Shown here: in pieces, positions 17,497-25,754 of the stretch
Position numbering within the stretch: position 1 is the first letter of the stretch
How the letters are laid out: every line of letters starts with the position of its first letter
NCBI GenBank assembly: GCA_902629495.1
Contig: CACORA010000003.1
Span: 22,839-86,838, forward strand
Reading direction: 5' to 3'
Source: Planctomycetaceae bacterium
GTDB taxonomy: Bacteria > Planctomycetota > Planctomycetia > Pirellulales > UBA1268
DNA length: 64,000 nt
The notes under the pieces: generated by a model
Database searches by the model: none
Told to the model about the DNA's origin: nothing
The model's input: the letters and a program-made list of their open reading frames with translations, nothing else
Translations under genes and position numbers: made by a program

Positions 17497-17856
17497 ATGT
17501 CGACTGCCGCCCCAACTCACTCCACGCCTATGTCGGGTGTTCGTCAACGTTACGCTGTTATCAAGGATGGAGGAAGGCAATATCGAGTCATGGAAGGACA
17601 GGAATTAGATGTTGATTTCCGTCACTTGCCAGCAGGCGCGGAAATGATTTTTGAGGAAGTTCTCGCTTATAGCAATGAAGGTGAACTTGAAATTGGAGCA
17701 CCGCTGCTCAAGAAAGTTGCAGTCAAGGCTGAAGTTGTTGGGCCTGTGCAAGGAGGGAAAATCTACGTTCAGAAATTTGCACGGAGAAAAAATTATCGAC
17801 GCCGTATTGGACATCGGTCGTTATCTACAAAGGTTCGGATTACTTCAATCTCCTAG
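17497..17856 (+). CDS. rplU: Large ribosomal subunit protein bL21
   Basis: The 119-residue product is L21, with an extra N-terminal tail of about 15 residues (STAAPTHSTPMSGVRQR) before the usual start YAVIKDGGRQYRV. The conserved C-terminal FARRKNYRRRIGHR, which contacts 23S rRNA, is present. AGAGGAAAG lies upstream of the ATG. The internal ATG at 17530 could be a shorter start. In most bacteria rplU is followed by rpmA (L27); here the next gene is a convergent UbiD-like gene whose stop overlaps the rplU stop region by four bases, so rpmA must be elsewhere. Confidence 0.95.
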   Translation: MSTAAPTHSTPMSGVRQRYAVIKDGGRQYRVMEGQELDVDFRHLPAGAEMIFEEVLAYSNEGELEIGAPLLKKVAVKAEVVGPVQGGKIYVQKFARRKNYRRRIGHRSLSTKVRITSIS

Positions 17857-19751
17857 TCATTTCTTAAGATGTGGGACAGTGGCCCACCAGTAGCACACAT
17901 TTCGTTGACGCGCATTGTTGTCTCAGGGTCTTCTACTAGAGGTGGAGCGTGGTGAGGCTTTAGGCGAGCATCGATAACGAGGGGTCCACCGCATCCCCAG
18001 TGTTTTTGGCGAACAAAAGAGTCAACGCCATAAACATCAGCAGCAGGGTTGGAACGTGTAAATGCAATCCAAAGGAAATTCTCAAGTGAGTGACTACTGA
18101 ATGCAGTGTCATCAACGATAACGAGCAGGGGCCACGCTCGGAGGGGATGATCAGCGGTTATTGCATGACAAAGTTTCTGAATGTCCTCAGCCCAAGGAGA
18201 GTCCTCTGCATGTGTCCAGATTGATTGGTCAGTAGGTGTTTCTAGTTTTGGTTCAGGAGTAATTTTCGGACCCTGTATCAAAAGAACACCTGGCATGCAC
18301 AGGCGAAGATCAGAATAGCCATCAGGAAGAGACGCCTGTGATGGTGGCGTATCAGGTAAAGAACGAATAGCAGGACCACGTGCTGCAATGACAAGTTTTG
18401 ATCCGGTATTGAGACCGCTTCCAGAGTAATCGAGTGTGTCAATCGTGGTCTCTGTGTGAAAATGACAGTCTCTTTGCCATAGAACTCGCTCAAGCAGGTG
18501 CCTGAAGAATGGAAGTATCTCAGAAGCATTGAGGCCAGGGGCATCATGTTCGTCAACAATAAAAAGGTATTTTGCTAATGAAAGTTGGCCTTGGCCAAGA
18601 ATGGCAGATGCTTGCGTAAGTAATTCAGCCGGTCGATCACAGGATTTCCATGGTTGGTAGCGTTCACTACCAACAGCTAAAAGCAAAGGATGGACTCCTG
18701 ATGCATCGACGGCATGAACACTCTTAATGCCTGGTAAGACTGATGGAATAATTGGACCGGTGAGTTCATGTACAAGCCAACCGAAAAGAGTGTCCTCTTG
18801 AGGTGGACGCCCCACAACCGTCATGGGCCAGATGGCGTCATGCCTGTGCCAGACGTGATTGACTTGCATGACAGGAAAATCATGTTGCCGTGCATAGTAT
18901 CCAAGATGATCGCCAAATGGGCCCTCCGGTTTCATTGCTCCGGGAAATACAGTTCCCTCTATTACAAAATCAGCTTCTGCATAAATAGCCGGTCTGTTAT
19001 GTCGTCGAATCATAGGGATTCTGTGACCGGACAGAACGCCTGCGAAAGTGATTTCTGAAAGGCCTTCCGGCAGTGGCATGACGGCTGAAGGAGCCATGCT
19101 AGGAGCCCCGCCTACAAAAACAGCAACGTTTAGCGGCTCACCTCGATGAAGCGCTGCTTTGTGATGAATTCCAATACCTCGATGAAGTTGATAATGCAGT
19201 CCAACCTCTTGATTTGATTTATAGTTATTTCCAGAAAGTTGAACGCGATACATGCCAAGATTTGCATGGTGGGGGCCACTTCGGCCTGGGGCCTCTGTGT
19301 ACACAGCAGGTAGCGTAATGAAGGCGCCTCCATCACTCGGCCAATTCGTGACTTTTGGCAGACACGACAGTGGTACTTCATGTTCACATATCGAACCTGT
19401 TCGTACCATTTTTGGAAGCATTGATAGCGCGTCATACGGACTCCGCCAATATCTCCAAGGTTTTTTTAATGCCTCAGTCGGATCGATTTTGAGCTCAACG
19501 AGACGTCGGACACGTTCCAGTGAGTCTGAAAAAATTCTTTCAATCCGAGATTGTGTCCCGTAAAGATTGATAAGAATCGGAAAACCAGAGTTTTTCGGCT
19601 GCGTGAAGAGAATAGCTGGACCACCAGACCGAAAGAGCCGTCTCTGAATTTCAGCTATTTCTAAGTGTGGGTCGACCGGATAATCGATCCTAACAACGTG
19701 CCCTTCATTGTGAAGAGTGTCAACACATGAGCGGAGAGTGCGAAATCCCAT
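17853..19751 (-). CDS. UbiD-family decarboxylase
   Basis: The 632-residue product is a UbiD-type, prenylated-FMN-dependent decarboxylase of the long (about 600-residue) class. Recognisable segments include YRVQLSGNNYKSNQEVGLHYQLHRG broken across the prenyl-FMN site, EADFVIEGTVFPG and EGPFGDHLGYYA, the last holding the catalytic Glu-Arg-Glu region. UbiD enzymes need prenyl-FMN from UbiX, not seen here. The substrate may be a menaquinone/futalosine intermediate or another aromatic acid. ATG 19751 is chosen; a TTG at 19763 has equal lack of a ribosome site. The end overlaps convergent rplU by four bases. Confidence 0.87.
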   Translation of the reverse strand: MGFRTLRSCVDTLHNEGHVVRIDYPVDPHLEIAEIQRRLFRSGGPAILFTQPKNSGFPILINLYGTQSRIERIFSDSLERVRRLVELKIDPTEALKKPWRYWRSPYDALSMLPKMVRTGSICEHEVPLSCLPKVTNWPSDGGAFITLPAVYTEAPGRSGPHHANLGMYRVQLSGNNYKSNQEVGLHYQLHRGIGIHHKAALHRGEPLNVAVFVGGAPSMAPSAVMPLPEGLSEITFAGVLSGHRIPMIRRHNRPAIYAEADFVIEGTVFPGAMKPEGPFGDHLGYYARQHDFPVMQVNHVWHRHDAIWPMTVVGRPPQEDTLFGWLVHELTGPIIPSVLPGIKSVHAVDASGVHPLLLAVGSERYQPWKSCDRPAELLTQASAILGQGQLSLAKYLFIVDEHDAPGLNASEILPFFRHLLERVLWQRDCHFHTETTIDTLDYSGSGLNTGSKLVIAARGPAIRSLPDTPPSQASLPDGYSDLRLCMPGVLLIQGPKITPEPKLETPTDQSIWTHAEDSPWAEDIQKLCHAITADHPLRAWPLLVIVDDTAFSSHSLENFLWIAFTRSNPAADVYGVDSFVRQKHWGCGGPLVIDARLKPHHAPPLVEDPETTMRVNEMCATGGPLSHILRND

Positions 19752-19851
19752 GGCAAAATTCAAAAGGTGTAAATTCGGATAAAAGTGTCTAAAAAGTTAT
19801 AGGATCTAAAGAGTGTTTTGGTGTTTTTTATCCGTATAAGCAGGTAGATCT

Positions 19852-20262
19852 ATGGTAGAAGTCAGTTCATTTTATGATGGTGGTTTGCGTTGCAGGGTGG
19901 TTCATCAGCCGTCGGGAGTTGAAATCATTACCGATGCCCCGAAGGATAATCATGGGAAAGGTGAGAGTTTTTCACCAACTGATCTCGTTGCCTCGGCTCT
20001 TGGATCATGCATGATGACTATCATGGGAATCGTTGCACAAAAGCATTCTATTGATTTGATTGGTTGTCAAGCAGAGACAACCAAAAAGATGACAGAAGGC
20101 CTACCACGGCGTATTGCATCGCTTCATACTCGGCTCACTATCCCATTGCCCCCTGATCATCCAAAACGCAACGTGCTCGAGGAAGCAGCTCTCAATTGTC
20201 CAGTTCACAAAAGCCTAGATCCAACTATTGATGCAACAGTCAATTTTATATGGAACGGATAA
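19852..20262 (+). CDS. OsmC-family peroxiredoxin-like protein
   Basis: The 136-residue protein is an OsmC/YhfA-type protein with both redox cysteines: Cys53 in LGSCMMT and Cys116 in NCPVHKSL. Family members reduce organic hydroperoxides as dimers in the cytoplasm. GTAGATCT-type spacing with GCAGGT precedes ATG 19852. Its TAA stop overlaps the next gene's ATG (TAATG at 20260-20264), so translation with rarA is likely coupled, an unusual pairing of oxidative-stress and replication-repair genes. Confidence 0.92.
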   Translation: MVEVSSFYDGGLRCRVVHQPSGVEIITDAPKDNHGKGESFSPTDLVASALGSCMMTIMGIVAQKHSIDLIGCQAETTKKMTEGLPRRIASLHTRLTIPLPPDHPKRNVLEEAALNCPVHKSLDPTIDATVNFIWNG

Positions 20263-21602
20263 TGTCAGATCTTTTTTCTAAATCACGCGCAGAAAATGTT
20301 GCAAGGGCTGCACCGCTGGCAGCTCGAATGAGGCCTCAGCGGCTTGCTGATTACATTGGTCAGGAAAAAGTGATTGGAAAAGGGAAACTCCTTCGGCGCT
20401 TGATTGAGGCAGATCGCCTTGGCTCAGTTATTTTGTATGGTCCACCAGGTGTTGGAAAGACAACTCTTGCAGAGATTATCGCGCATGAAACGAAGCGACG
20501 GTTTATAGAAATATCGGCAACAGCTTCCGGAGTTCGCGATGTTCGTGAGGTGCTTGAAGAGGCGCGAAGACGATTGGAGGACGATAACCAAAAAACATGT
20601 CTCTTTATTGATGAGATTCATCGTTTCAATAAATCACAACAAGATGTACTTTTACCTGATGTTGAAAACGGGGTAATCGCGCTCATCGGTGCAACAACTC
20701 AAAATCCTTTTTTTGTACTAACAAGCGCACTTGTAAGTCGAAGTAGAGTTTTTGAGCTCGAGCCATTACTTGCTGCAGACATAAAATTGATACTAGATCA
20801 TGCCGTACGTGACCAGGTGCATGGTTTTGGAAGAGAGCAGATAAACCTTTTTCCAGAAGCAATGGAGTTTCTTGTTGAGACGTCCGATGGTGATGCCCGG
20901 AGAGCACTTGGGGCTCTTGAGATTGGTGTCCTGTCAAGCCCTGATCGACCGCTATTATTTACTCTTGATCTCGCACAAGAAAGCGTACAGCGAAAAGCTA
21001 TTCGCTACGATGCTGGAGACACCCATTATGATTGTGCAAGTGCTCTTATCAAAAGTATACGAGGGAGTGATGCTGATGCAGGTCTTTATTGGTTGGCTCG
21101 TATGCTTGAGGGAGGGGAGGATGTGCGTTTTTTGGCAAGACGTCTTGTCATCCTTGCGAGTGAGGACATTGGAAATGCTGATCCAAGAAGTTTGTTAATT
21201 GCCGTAGCAGCTATGCATGCAACAGAGTTTGTGGGTTTGCCTGAATGTCAGTTGTCGTTGTCACAGGCTGTAACCTATTTGGCACTGGCTCCAAAAAGTA
21301 ACGCCTGTACAAAAGCCATTTCTGAAGCTCGTCAAGATGTTCGTGAAAAGGCCATTCTGCCTGTTCCACGGCATTTACAAGACAAGCATTATGCAGGCGC
21401 AAAACGACTTAGTCATGGCTATGGCTATCAAGATTCGCAGAATGCACCAGATGGTATTGCACCACAAGACTATTTAGGTGTTGAGAAACAATACTATGAG
21501 CCAACTCGTCGTGGAATGGAAAGGGATCTTTGCGAGAGGCTTGCAGAGATTAGGCGGCGTCTTCGTGAGCATCGTTCTGCAGACGCTCCAGAGGATTCTT
21601 GA
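20262..21602 (+). CDS. rarA: Replication-associated recombination protein RarA
   Basis: The 446-residue AAA+ ATPase shows Walker A GPPGVGKT at residues 60-67, Walker B LFIDEIH at about 114-120, sensor 1 GATTQNP and the RarA/MgsA C-terminal tetramerisation region ending in ATTQNPFF, then LSHGYGYQ and YYEPT motifs. RarA acts at stalled or collapsed replication forks with clamp loader-like chemistry. The ATG at 20262 overlaps the osmC stop. The 3' end overlaps by 53 bases, antisense, with the convergent E2-like gene. Confidence 0.95.
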   Translation: MSDLFSKSRAENVARAAPLAARMRPQRLADYIGQEKVIGKGKLLRRLIEADRLGSVILYGPPGVGKTTLAEIIAHETKRRFIEISATASGVRDVREVLEEARRRLEDDNQKTCLFIDEIHRFNKSQQDVLLPDVENGVIALIGATTQNPFFVLTSALVSRSRVFELEPLLAADIKLILDHAVRDQVHGFGREQINLFPEAMEFLVETSDGDARRALGALEIGVLSSPDRPLLFTLDLAQESVQRKAIRYDAGDTHYDCASALIKSIRGSDADAGLYWLARMLEGGEDVRFLARRLVILASEDIGNADPRSLLIAVAAMHATEFVGLPECQLSLSQAVTYLALAPKSNACTKAISEARQDVREKAILPVPRHLQDKHYAGAKRLSHGYGYQDSQNAPDGIAPQDYLGVEKQYYEPTRRGMERDLCERLAEIRRRLREHRSADAPEDS

Positions 21603-22356
21603 GATTTTTGAGTTCACCGATGATGGAAGTGTTTAGAGTTTCTTTCAAAAGTATGAGTGCCTTTGCTGCTGTGACCCCGTCAAGCACTCGGTGGTCACTA
21701 ATGAGGGTTACTCGGCACAACCCATCTGGATTCAGTGGTGTGAATGAAAGACTTGTTGTACAGATGGTTGGATGTCCGTGATTACTTGCTCCCATGCCAG
21801 CTAGAGTGGAAAGGCTAAATGTTCCCACGCGAGTGCAGCGTTTTGGAGAACGAGAATTTATATTCTGCCATAAAATGAGACGACGCAGTGGACCTGGAAG
21901 ATTTTCCAGTTGGAGTTGTCGCCGAAAGACATCCTCTACAGGTGATTGATTGCAGTAGTTGATGTACCTCTGGATGTCGAGGAGACTCAGAAGATTTGGA
22001 CTAGGAATTTTTGCAAAGAAAAGATGGTCACCGTCCTGTTCTTTCCGATTTACAGCGAGTGAAGCGACACTTTGCGATGCTGTTACGAGACGAGAACGAA
22101 TGCCTCGTGAGAACCATGATCGAAGTTCAGGGACACGTGACGCAACGTGTCCATATGCCTTGAGAAAAATTGCGGACCATCCAATTCGCTGGGGTACTTC
22201 CAGACGGCATTTTGCAACTTCAGATAGTTGGATATCAATGTCAACTGGAAAAAGTGGAAAAGACTGCGCCAGACTTACGAGATCGGTTATGAACCCCCGG
22301 CTTTGTGATAAAGGCCGGTGACGAATGGCTATCCGTTCTGGGGGCTGTAAACGCAT
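21550..22356 (-). CDS. Standalone E2-type acyltransferase domain protein
   Basis: The 268-residue protein consists only of a 2-oxoacid dehydrogenase E2 catalytic (chloramphenicol acetyltransferase-like) domain. The active-site motif DHRVLDG places His222 and Asp226 near the C-terminus, and VGTFSLSTLAGMG matches the trimer-interface region. There is no lipoyl domain and no E1/E3-binding domain, and no E1 or E3 gene is near. It may form trimers acting on a free acyl-CoA or acyl-carrier substrate. ATG 22356 is preferred to TTG 22368. Its last 53 bases are antisense to rarA. Confidence 0.82.
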   Translation of the reverse strand: MRLQPPERIAIRHRPLSQSRGFITDLVSLAQSFPLFPVDIDIQLSEVAKCRLEVPQRIGWSAIFLKAYGHVASRVPELRSWFSRGIRSRLVTASQSVASLAVNRKEQDGDHLFFAKIPSPNLLSLLDIQRYINYCNQSPVEDVFRRQLQLENLPGPLRRLILWQNINSRSPKRCTRVGTFSLSTLAGMGASNHGHPTICTTSLSFTPLNPDGLCRVTLISDHRVLDGVTAAKALILLKETLNTSIIGELKNLKNPLERLQNDAHEDAA

Positions 22357-22555
22357 AATCAGATTCAACAGAAATTCTTGAGATTGTGGAATGTCAGTTT
22401 GGTAACCCAGTTGATTTTTGTGAGCGAATGGATTTTTAGTCTGCTGAATCCTTTGTAATGTGGCAGTTTTCGCTCATTAAAGAGGTTTTTGAGACTGGAA
22501 AAATGTGATTAACGAGTGCCTGGTCAACTGGCAGTGGACGAGAGAAAAAGTTTGC

Positions 22556-22561
22556 TACACT
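22556..22561 (+). promoter_or_regulatory. Candidate -10 for tRNA-His
   Basis: TACACT lies 18 bases before the tRNA 5' end, which would put transcription start at about 22568. No good -35 is seen at the expected distance, so this is weak. Confidence 0.25.
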
Positions 22562-22578
22562 TTTCGTCTAGATATTGT

Positions 22579-22653
22579 GGTGGCTGTAGCTCAGTTGGTT
22601 AGAGCATCGGTTTGTGGTACCGAGGGTCGCGGGTTCAAATCCCGTCAGTCACC
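22579..22653 (+). tRNA. tRNA-His (anticodon GTG)
   Basis: A complete cloverleaf is formed. The acceptor GTGGCTG pairs with CAGTCAC, the anticodon loop TTGTGGT reads GTG, and the T-loop is GTTCAAATC. The extra G at 22579 opposite discriminator C73 is the G-1 identity mark of tRNA-His. No CCA is encoded. Confidence 0.95.
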
Positions 22654-22696
22654 CCTTTCTTTCCTGCCAGACCGAAGCAGGGATTGGGCATCCACC

Positions 22697-23839
22697 TCAA
22701 TCGAGCCAGTCAGTCGCTTTGATTCGCTCTGGAGCATAGACCTCCGTTACGTAACTGATATCTTTAGAGATTAGCGACTCGACCTCCAGCTTAAATCCAT
22801 TGGAAAGCATGGTGTGAATCTCTTTCTGCCAAGCTTTCTTATTTGCAAACCAAGGGTAGGCTGCTATTTGTTTAGCTCGTTTTATGTCAGAGTCACTGAG
22901 TGCGATTTGGACACTCGGGGTGAGTTTACAGCGGTCAAAATCACGTGAGCGTAATCCGAGGAAACGTGCGCCTGGAATAGCCATACGTTTGGACTCATAA
23001 GCAAGATTTATGGAGCCTTGTTTCAGCACCGAATAGATATAATATCCCCAAGGGTCATTGTCGAGAAGGCAATACACTGGAAGCTTGAGTTCATGGTGGA
23101 GCCTGTAGAGCATTCTTCGAACACCGCGGGGAGGTTGACCTCCACCATGTGTGAGCAGGCAGTTATGTTTTTTCCAAAATTTATCCTCATTGAATCGTCG
23201 CCAAACGGTATCTTTTTCAACATGGAGGATAAACTTTGCACGGCATGATTTGAACTTGATTACATCTGCTTCAACAATCGAAGGAATCGAGTATCCTCCA
23301 GAACCCATTCTGGAACAGTCAATTTCATCACCAGAATCTAGAAGTGTTATTGGACCAACCATGCCGCCACGATTACTTGCATAGACATGCAATTCTTCAC
23401 GAAGGCTCTCAAGAGTCACTTCAAGGTCTTCAATAATTGGATCACACTCATCTTGTGTTCCAAATGTTTCCTCACGAGTGCCTTCAATGGTGTGCTTCAG
23501 TAAGTAGTAGAGGCCTCGGATGCTTGTAGTTTTTTGTTGTTCAATGAGTGATTTACATCCGGTCGCTACAAGAAGTGTTTGCATGTAACTTTTCGCCTGA
23601 GATAAATTGAAAAGTTGTCGGCGATTCTTCTGAGTGCCCATTTCAATAATCTTTCGGGATTTATTGAAACGAACGTTTGAGAGGCTTCGTGTTGGAATGT
23701 CGAGATAAGGATCCCGTTTCCTTTCAGCGGCTTTTGCTACGCCATTTGCTAATTCAACGATGAGTTTGCGTGTCTTGATATCAACGGCTGGGAGGCGAGG
23801 TTTTGTGGGCTTTGAATTATGCTTCGAGGAAGAAGCCAT
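22697..23839 (-). CDS. DNA topoisomerase VI subunit A (Spo11-like)
   Basis: The 380-residue protein has all hallmarks of Topo VI A/Spo11: the catalytic tyrosine in TTSIRGLYYLLKH (Tyr111/112), then a Toprim domain with Glu208 in FILHVEKD and Asp260/Asp262 in CLLDNDPWGYYIYS. The conserved LLTHGGGQPPRG lies between. The A subunit makes a double-strand DNA break through the tyrosine. Its B partner (GHKL ATPase) is not in this window; immediate neighbours are tRNA-His and a DegT aminotransferase. The N-terminus (about 20 residues, Ser/Lys-rich) is variable. AAGGA lies seven bases before ATG 23839; ATG 23854 is an alternative. Confidence 0.9.
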   Translation of the reverse strand: MASSSKHNSKPTKPRLPAVDIKTRKLIVELANGVAKAAERKRDPYLDIPTRSLSNVRFNKSRKIIEMGTQKNRRQLFNLSQAKSYMQTLLVATGCKSLIEQQKTTSIRGLYYLLKHTIEGTREETFGTQDECDPIIEDLEVTLESLREELHVYASNRGGMVGPITLLDSGDEIDCSRMGSGGYSIPSIVEADVIKFKSCRAKFILHVEKDTVWRRFNEDKFWKKHNCLLTHGGGQPPRGVRRMLYRLHHELKLPVYCLLDNDPWGYYIYSVLKQGSINLAYESKRMAIPGARFLGLRSRDFDRCKLTPSVQIALSDSDIKRAKQIAAYPWFANKKAWQKEIHTMLSNGFKLEVESLISKDISYVTEVYAPERIKATDWLD

Positions 23840-24110
23840 AGAATTGTCCTTCATGCATGAAAGAAAAACCTTCGTATCAAAAACGGCATACTACCTTGGT
23901 GCTTCCCGATTGCCACCCGTACGTAGAAGTACAGCTAGAATATACGTATTCAAATGGTCAGGTGGTTCAATAAGATGGTGAGCGGCTCATGGCCTGCTTC
24001 GTATCCACGAGGGGCTATTTTTCGAGCAAAACCGTTACTCGAATGGAGGAAGGAATGGGTTCTTCTGTGGCCTAAAGGTATTGCTCACAACCCCAAACAA
24101 ATGAATGCGA

Positions 24111-25400
24111 TCAACAGCGCACCTCATCTGCCCGTCCAACGGCACCCTTTCGTCTAAGGACATGAGGAGTATCGACAAGAGCTGATTCGGAGGTGGGTGA
24201 TGAATCATTGTTTTTTCGTGACGATGGTGCCTTAAAGAATTCTGCAATTCTTCCCACGACTGTTTCTTGTTCGTCAGGAGTAAGTTCTGGGAAAATAGGG
24301 AGTGCGATTGTTTCATCAGCAGCACGTTCTGTTTCGGGAAGATCACCCTTTTTCCACCCAAGGTATGAAAAACATTGTTGCAGATGTGCAGGGACAGGAT
24401 AATAAATTTCGGTCCCAATGTGATGTTGAGACAGGTATGATCTTAATTCATCTCGTTGCCCGTTGGTTACTCGAACCACAAATTGATTCCAGACATGCCT
24501 GCCTTTGGGCTCGTCATTCGGAACCACAATGTGCTTGTCTAGTTGATATGACGAAAATAATTCCATGTAGCGACCTGCGTTGATTTGACGCGAGGAAGTC
24601 CAATGGTCTAAATGAGGGAGCTTAACGCGTAGGACAGCTGCTTGAATCGAATCGAGTCGACTATTGATGCCCACAAGATCGTGGTAATAACGTGGCTCCA
24701 TGCCATGAACTCTTAGGAGTTTGAGCCGTTTTGCGATGTCATCTCGTGTTGTGGTAAGGAACCCCCCATCTCCTGCACCACCCAAATTCTTTGTTGGATA
24801 AAAGCTGAAACAGCCAATATCTCCAAGGCCTCCTGAGCAGGTGCCGTGCCATGTCGATAAAATCGACTGCGCTGCATCTTCGACAATGGGGATGTTGCCT
24901 GCTTCAGCAATTGGTAATAGAGCGTCCATGTTAGCCGTTCTTCCAAAGAGGTGAACTGGAATCATGGCTTTTGTTCGTGAGCTGACTTTCTTCTCTACAT
25001 CAGATGGGTCGATGTTGTATGTGAGCGGATCAATGTCTGCGAAGATTGGTACCGCACCCAAGCGAGTGACTGCACTGGCTGTGGCGAAGAACGTATAACT
25101 TGGGATAATCACTTCATCACCAGGCTTGATGTCGAGTGACATGAGTGCAAGAAGCAAGGCGTCACTGCCAGAAGCACAGCCAATTACATGAGGTACATGC
25201 AGTAAACGCCCAAGTTCAACTTCGAGTTCTGAAACGTCCGGCCCTAACACAAACCGTCCTGAGTCACATACTTTTTCAATAGCACTCTGAATGTCTCTTC
25301 GTAGTGGGGTATATTGCCGATCGAGGGCCAACAGCGGCACTGAGTCAAGCAATTCCTTTGGGGAAGTGTTTTGTTTTTCAGAATCAGAGGAAAGAGTCAT
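24111..25400 (-). CDS. DegT/DnrJ/EryC1 aminotransferase
   Basis: The 429-residue protein is a sugar aminotransferase of the DegT family. The PLP-binding lysine is Lys204 in FYPTKNLGGAGDGG, and the aspartate in VEDAAQ holds the PLP ring nitrogen. Family members transaminate keto-sugars on nucleotides for cell-surface glycans. The last 35 residues (SSRKNNDSSPTSESALVDTP and after) are a low-complexity tail beyond the usual length. No other nucleotide-sugar gene lies beside it, so the substrate is open. The upstream 354-base gap is shared with tex. Confidence 0.9.
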   Translation of the reverse strand: MTLSSDSEKQNTSPKELLDSVPLLALDRQYTPLRRDIQSAIEKVCDSGRFVLGPDVSELEVELGRLLHVPHVIGCASGSDALLLALMSLDIKPGDEVIIPSYTFFATASAVTRLGAVPIFADIDPLTYNIDPSDVEKKVSSRTKAMIPVHLFGRTANMDALLPIAEAGNIPIVEDAAQSILSTWHGTCSGGLGDIGCFSFYPTKNLGGAGDGGFLTTTRDDIAKRLKLLRVHGMEPRYYHDLVGINSRLDSIQAAVLRVKLPHLDHWTSSRQINAGRYMELFSSYQLDKHIVVPNDEPKGRHVWNQFVVRVTNGQRDELRSYLSQHHIGTEIYYPVPAHLQQCFSYLGWKKGDLPETERAADETIALPIFPELTPDEQETVVGRIAEFFKAPSSRKNNDSSPTSESALVDTPHVLRRKGAVGRADEVRC

Positions 25401-25754
25401 CGAGGGAGAGGCTCCAGAGCTACTTTTTTGTTAGAATAGTATTCTGTTGAAATCAGAGGACTACCGTAAGATTTCTCATCGTCATAATGGGTGGATTTGC
25501 TATAGTCATTCACTTCCATACGTGAGATCATGTTAAGAGATGGTTCAGGATTCTTGACATGTGAATTATGGGAGATAGGGATCTTTTGGTAGGGGCGTCA
25601 AGATCATGAAAACAATAAATGTTAATTTGGAAAGTTCTTCTGAGTTGGATATAAGTCGGTTATAGTAAAAAGAATTCTTCTTTCAGGTGTTTGGGGCGAT
25701 TTGTCATCGAGGGCATGGCAGCCCTAGATTCCTTGAATTACCAAGATTCGCTGT
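25401..25754. other. Intergenic region between DegT and tex genes
   Basis: No credible coding sequence was found. The region is AT-rich and must hold divergent promoters. One small inverted repeat, GATCTT facing AAGATC, sits at about 25581-25606. I see no riboswitch-like architecture. Confidence 0.45.
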
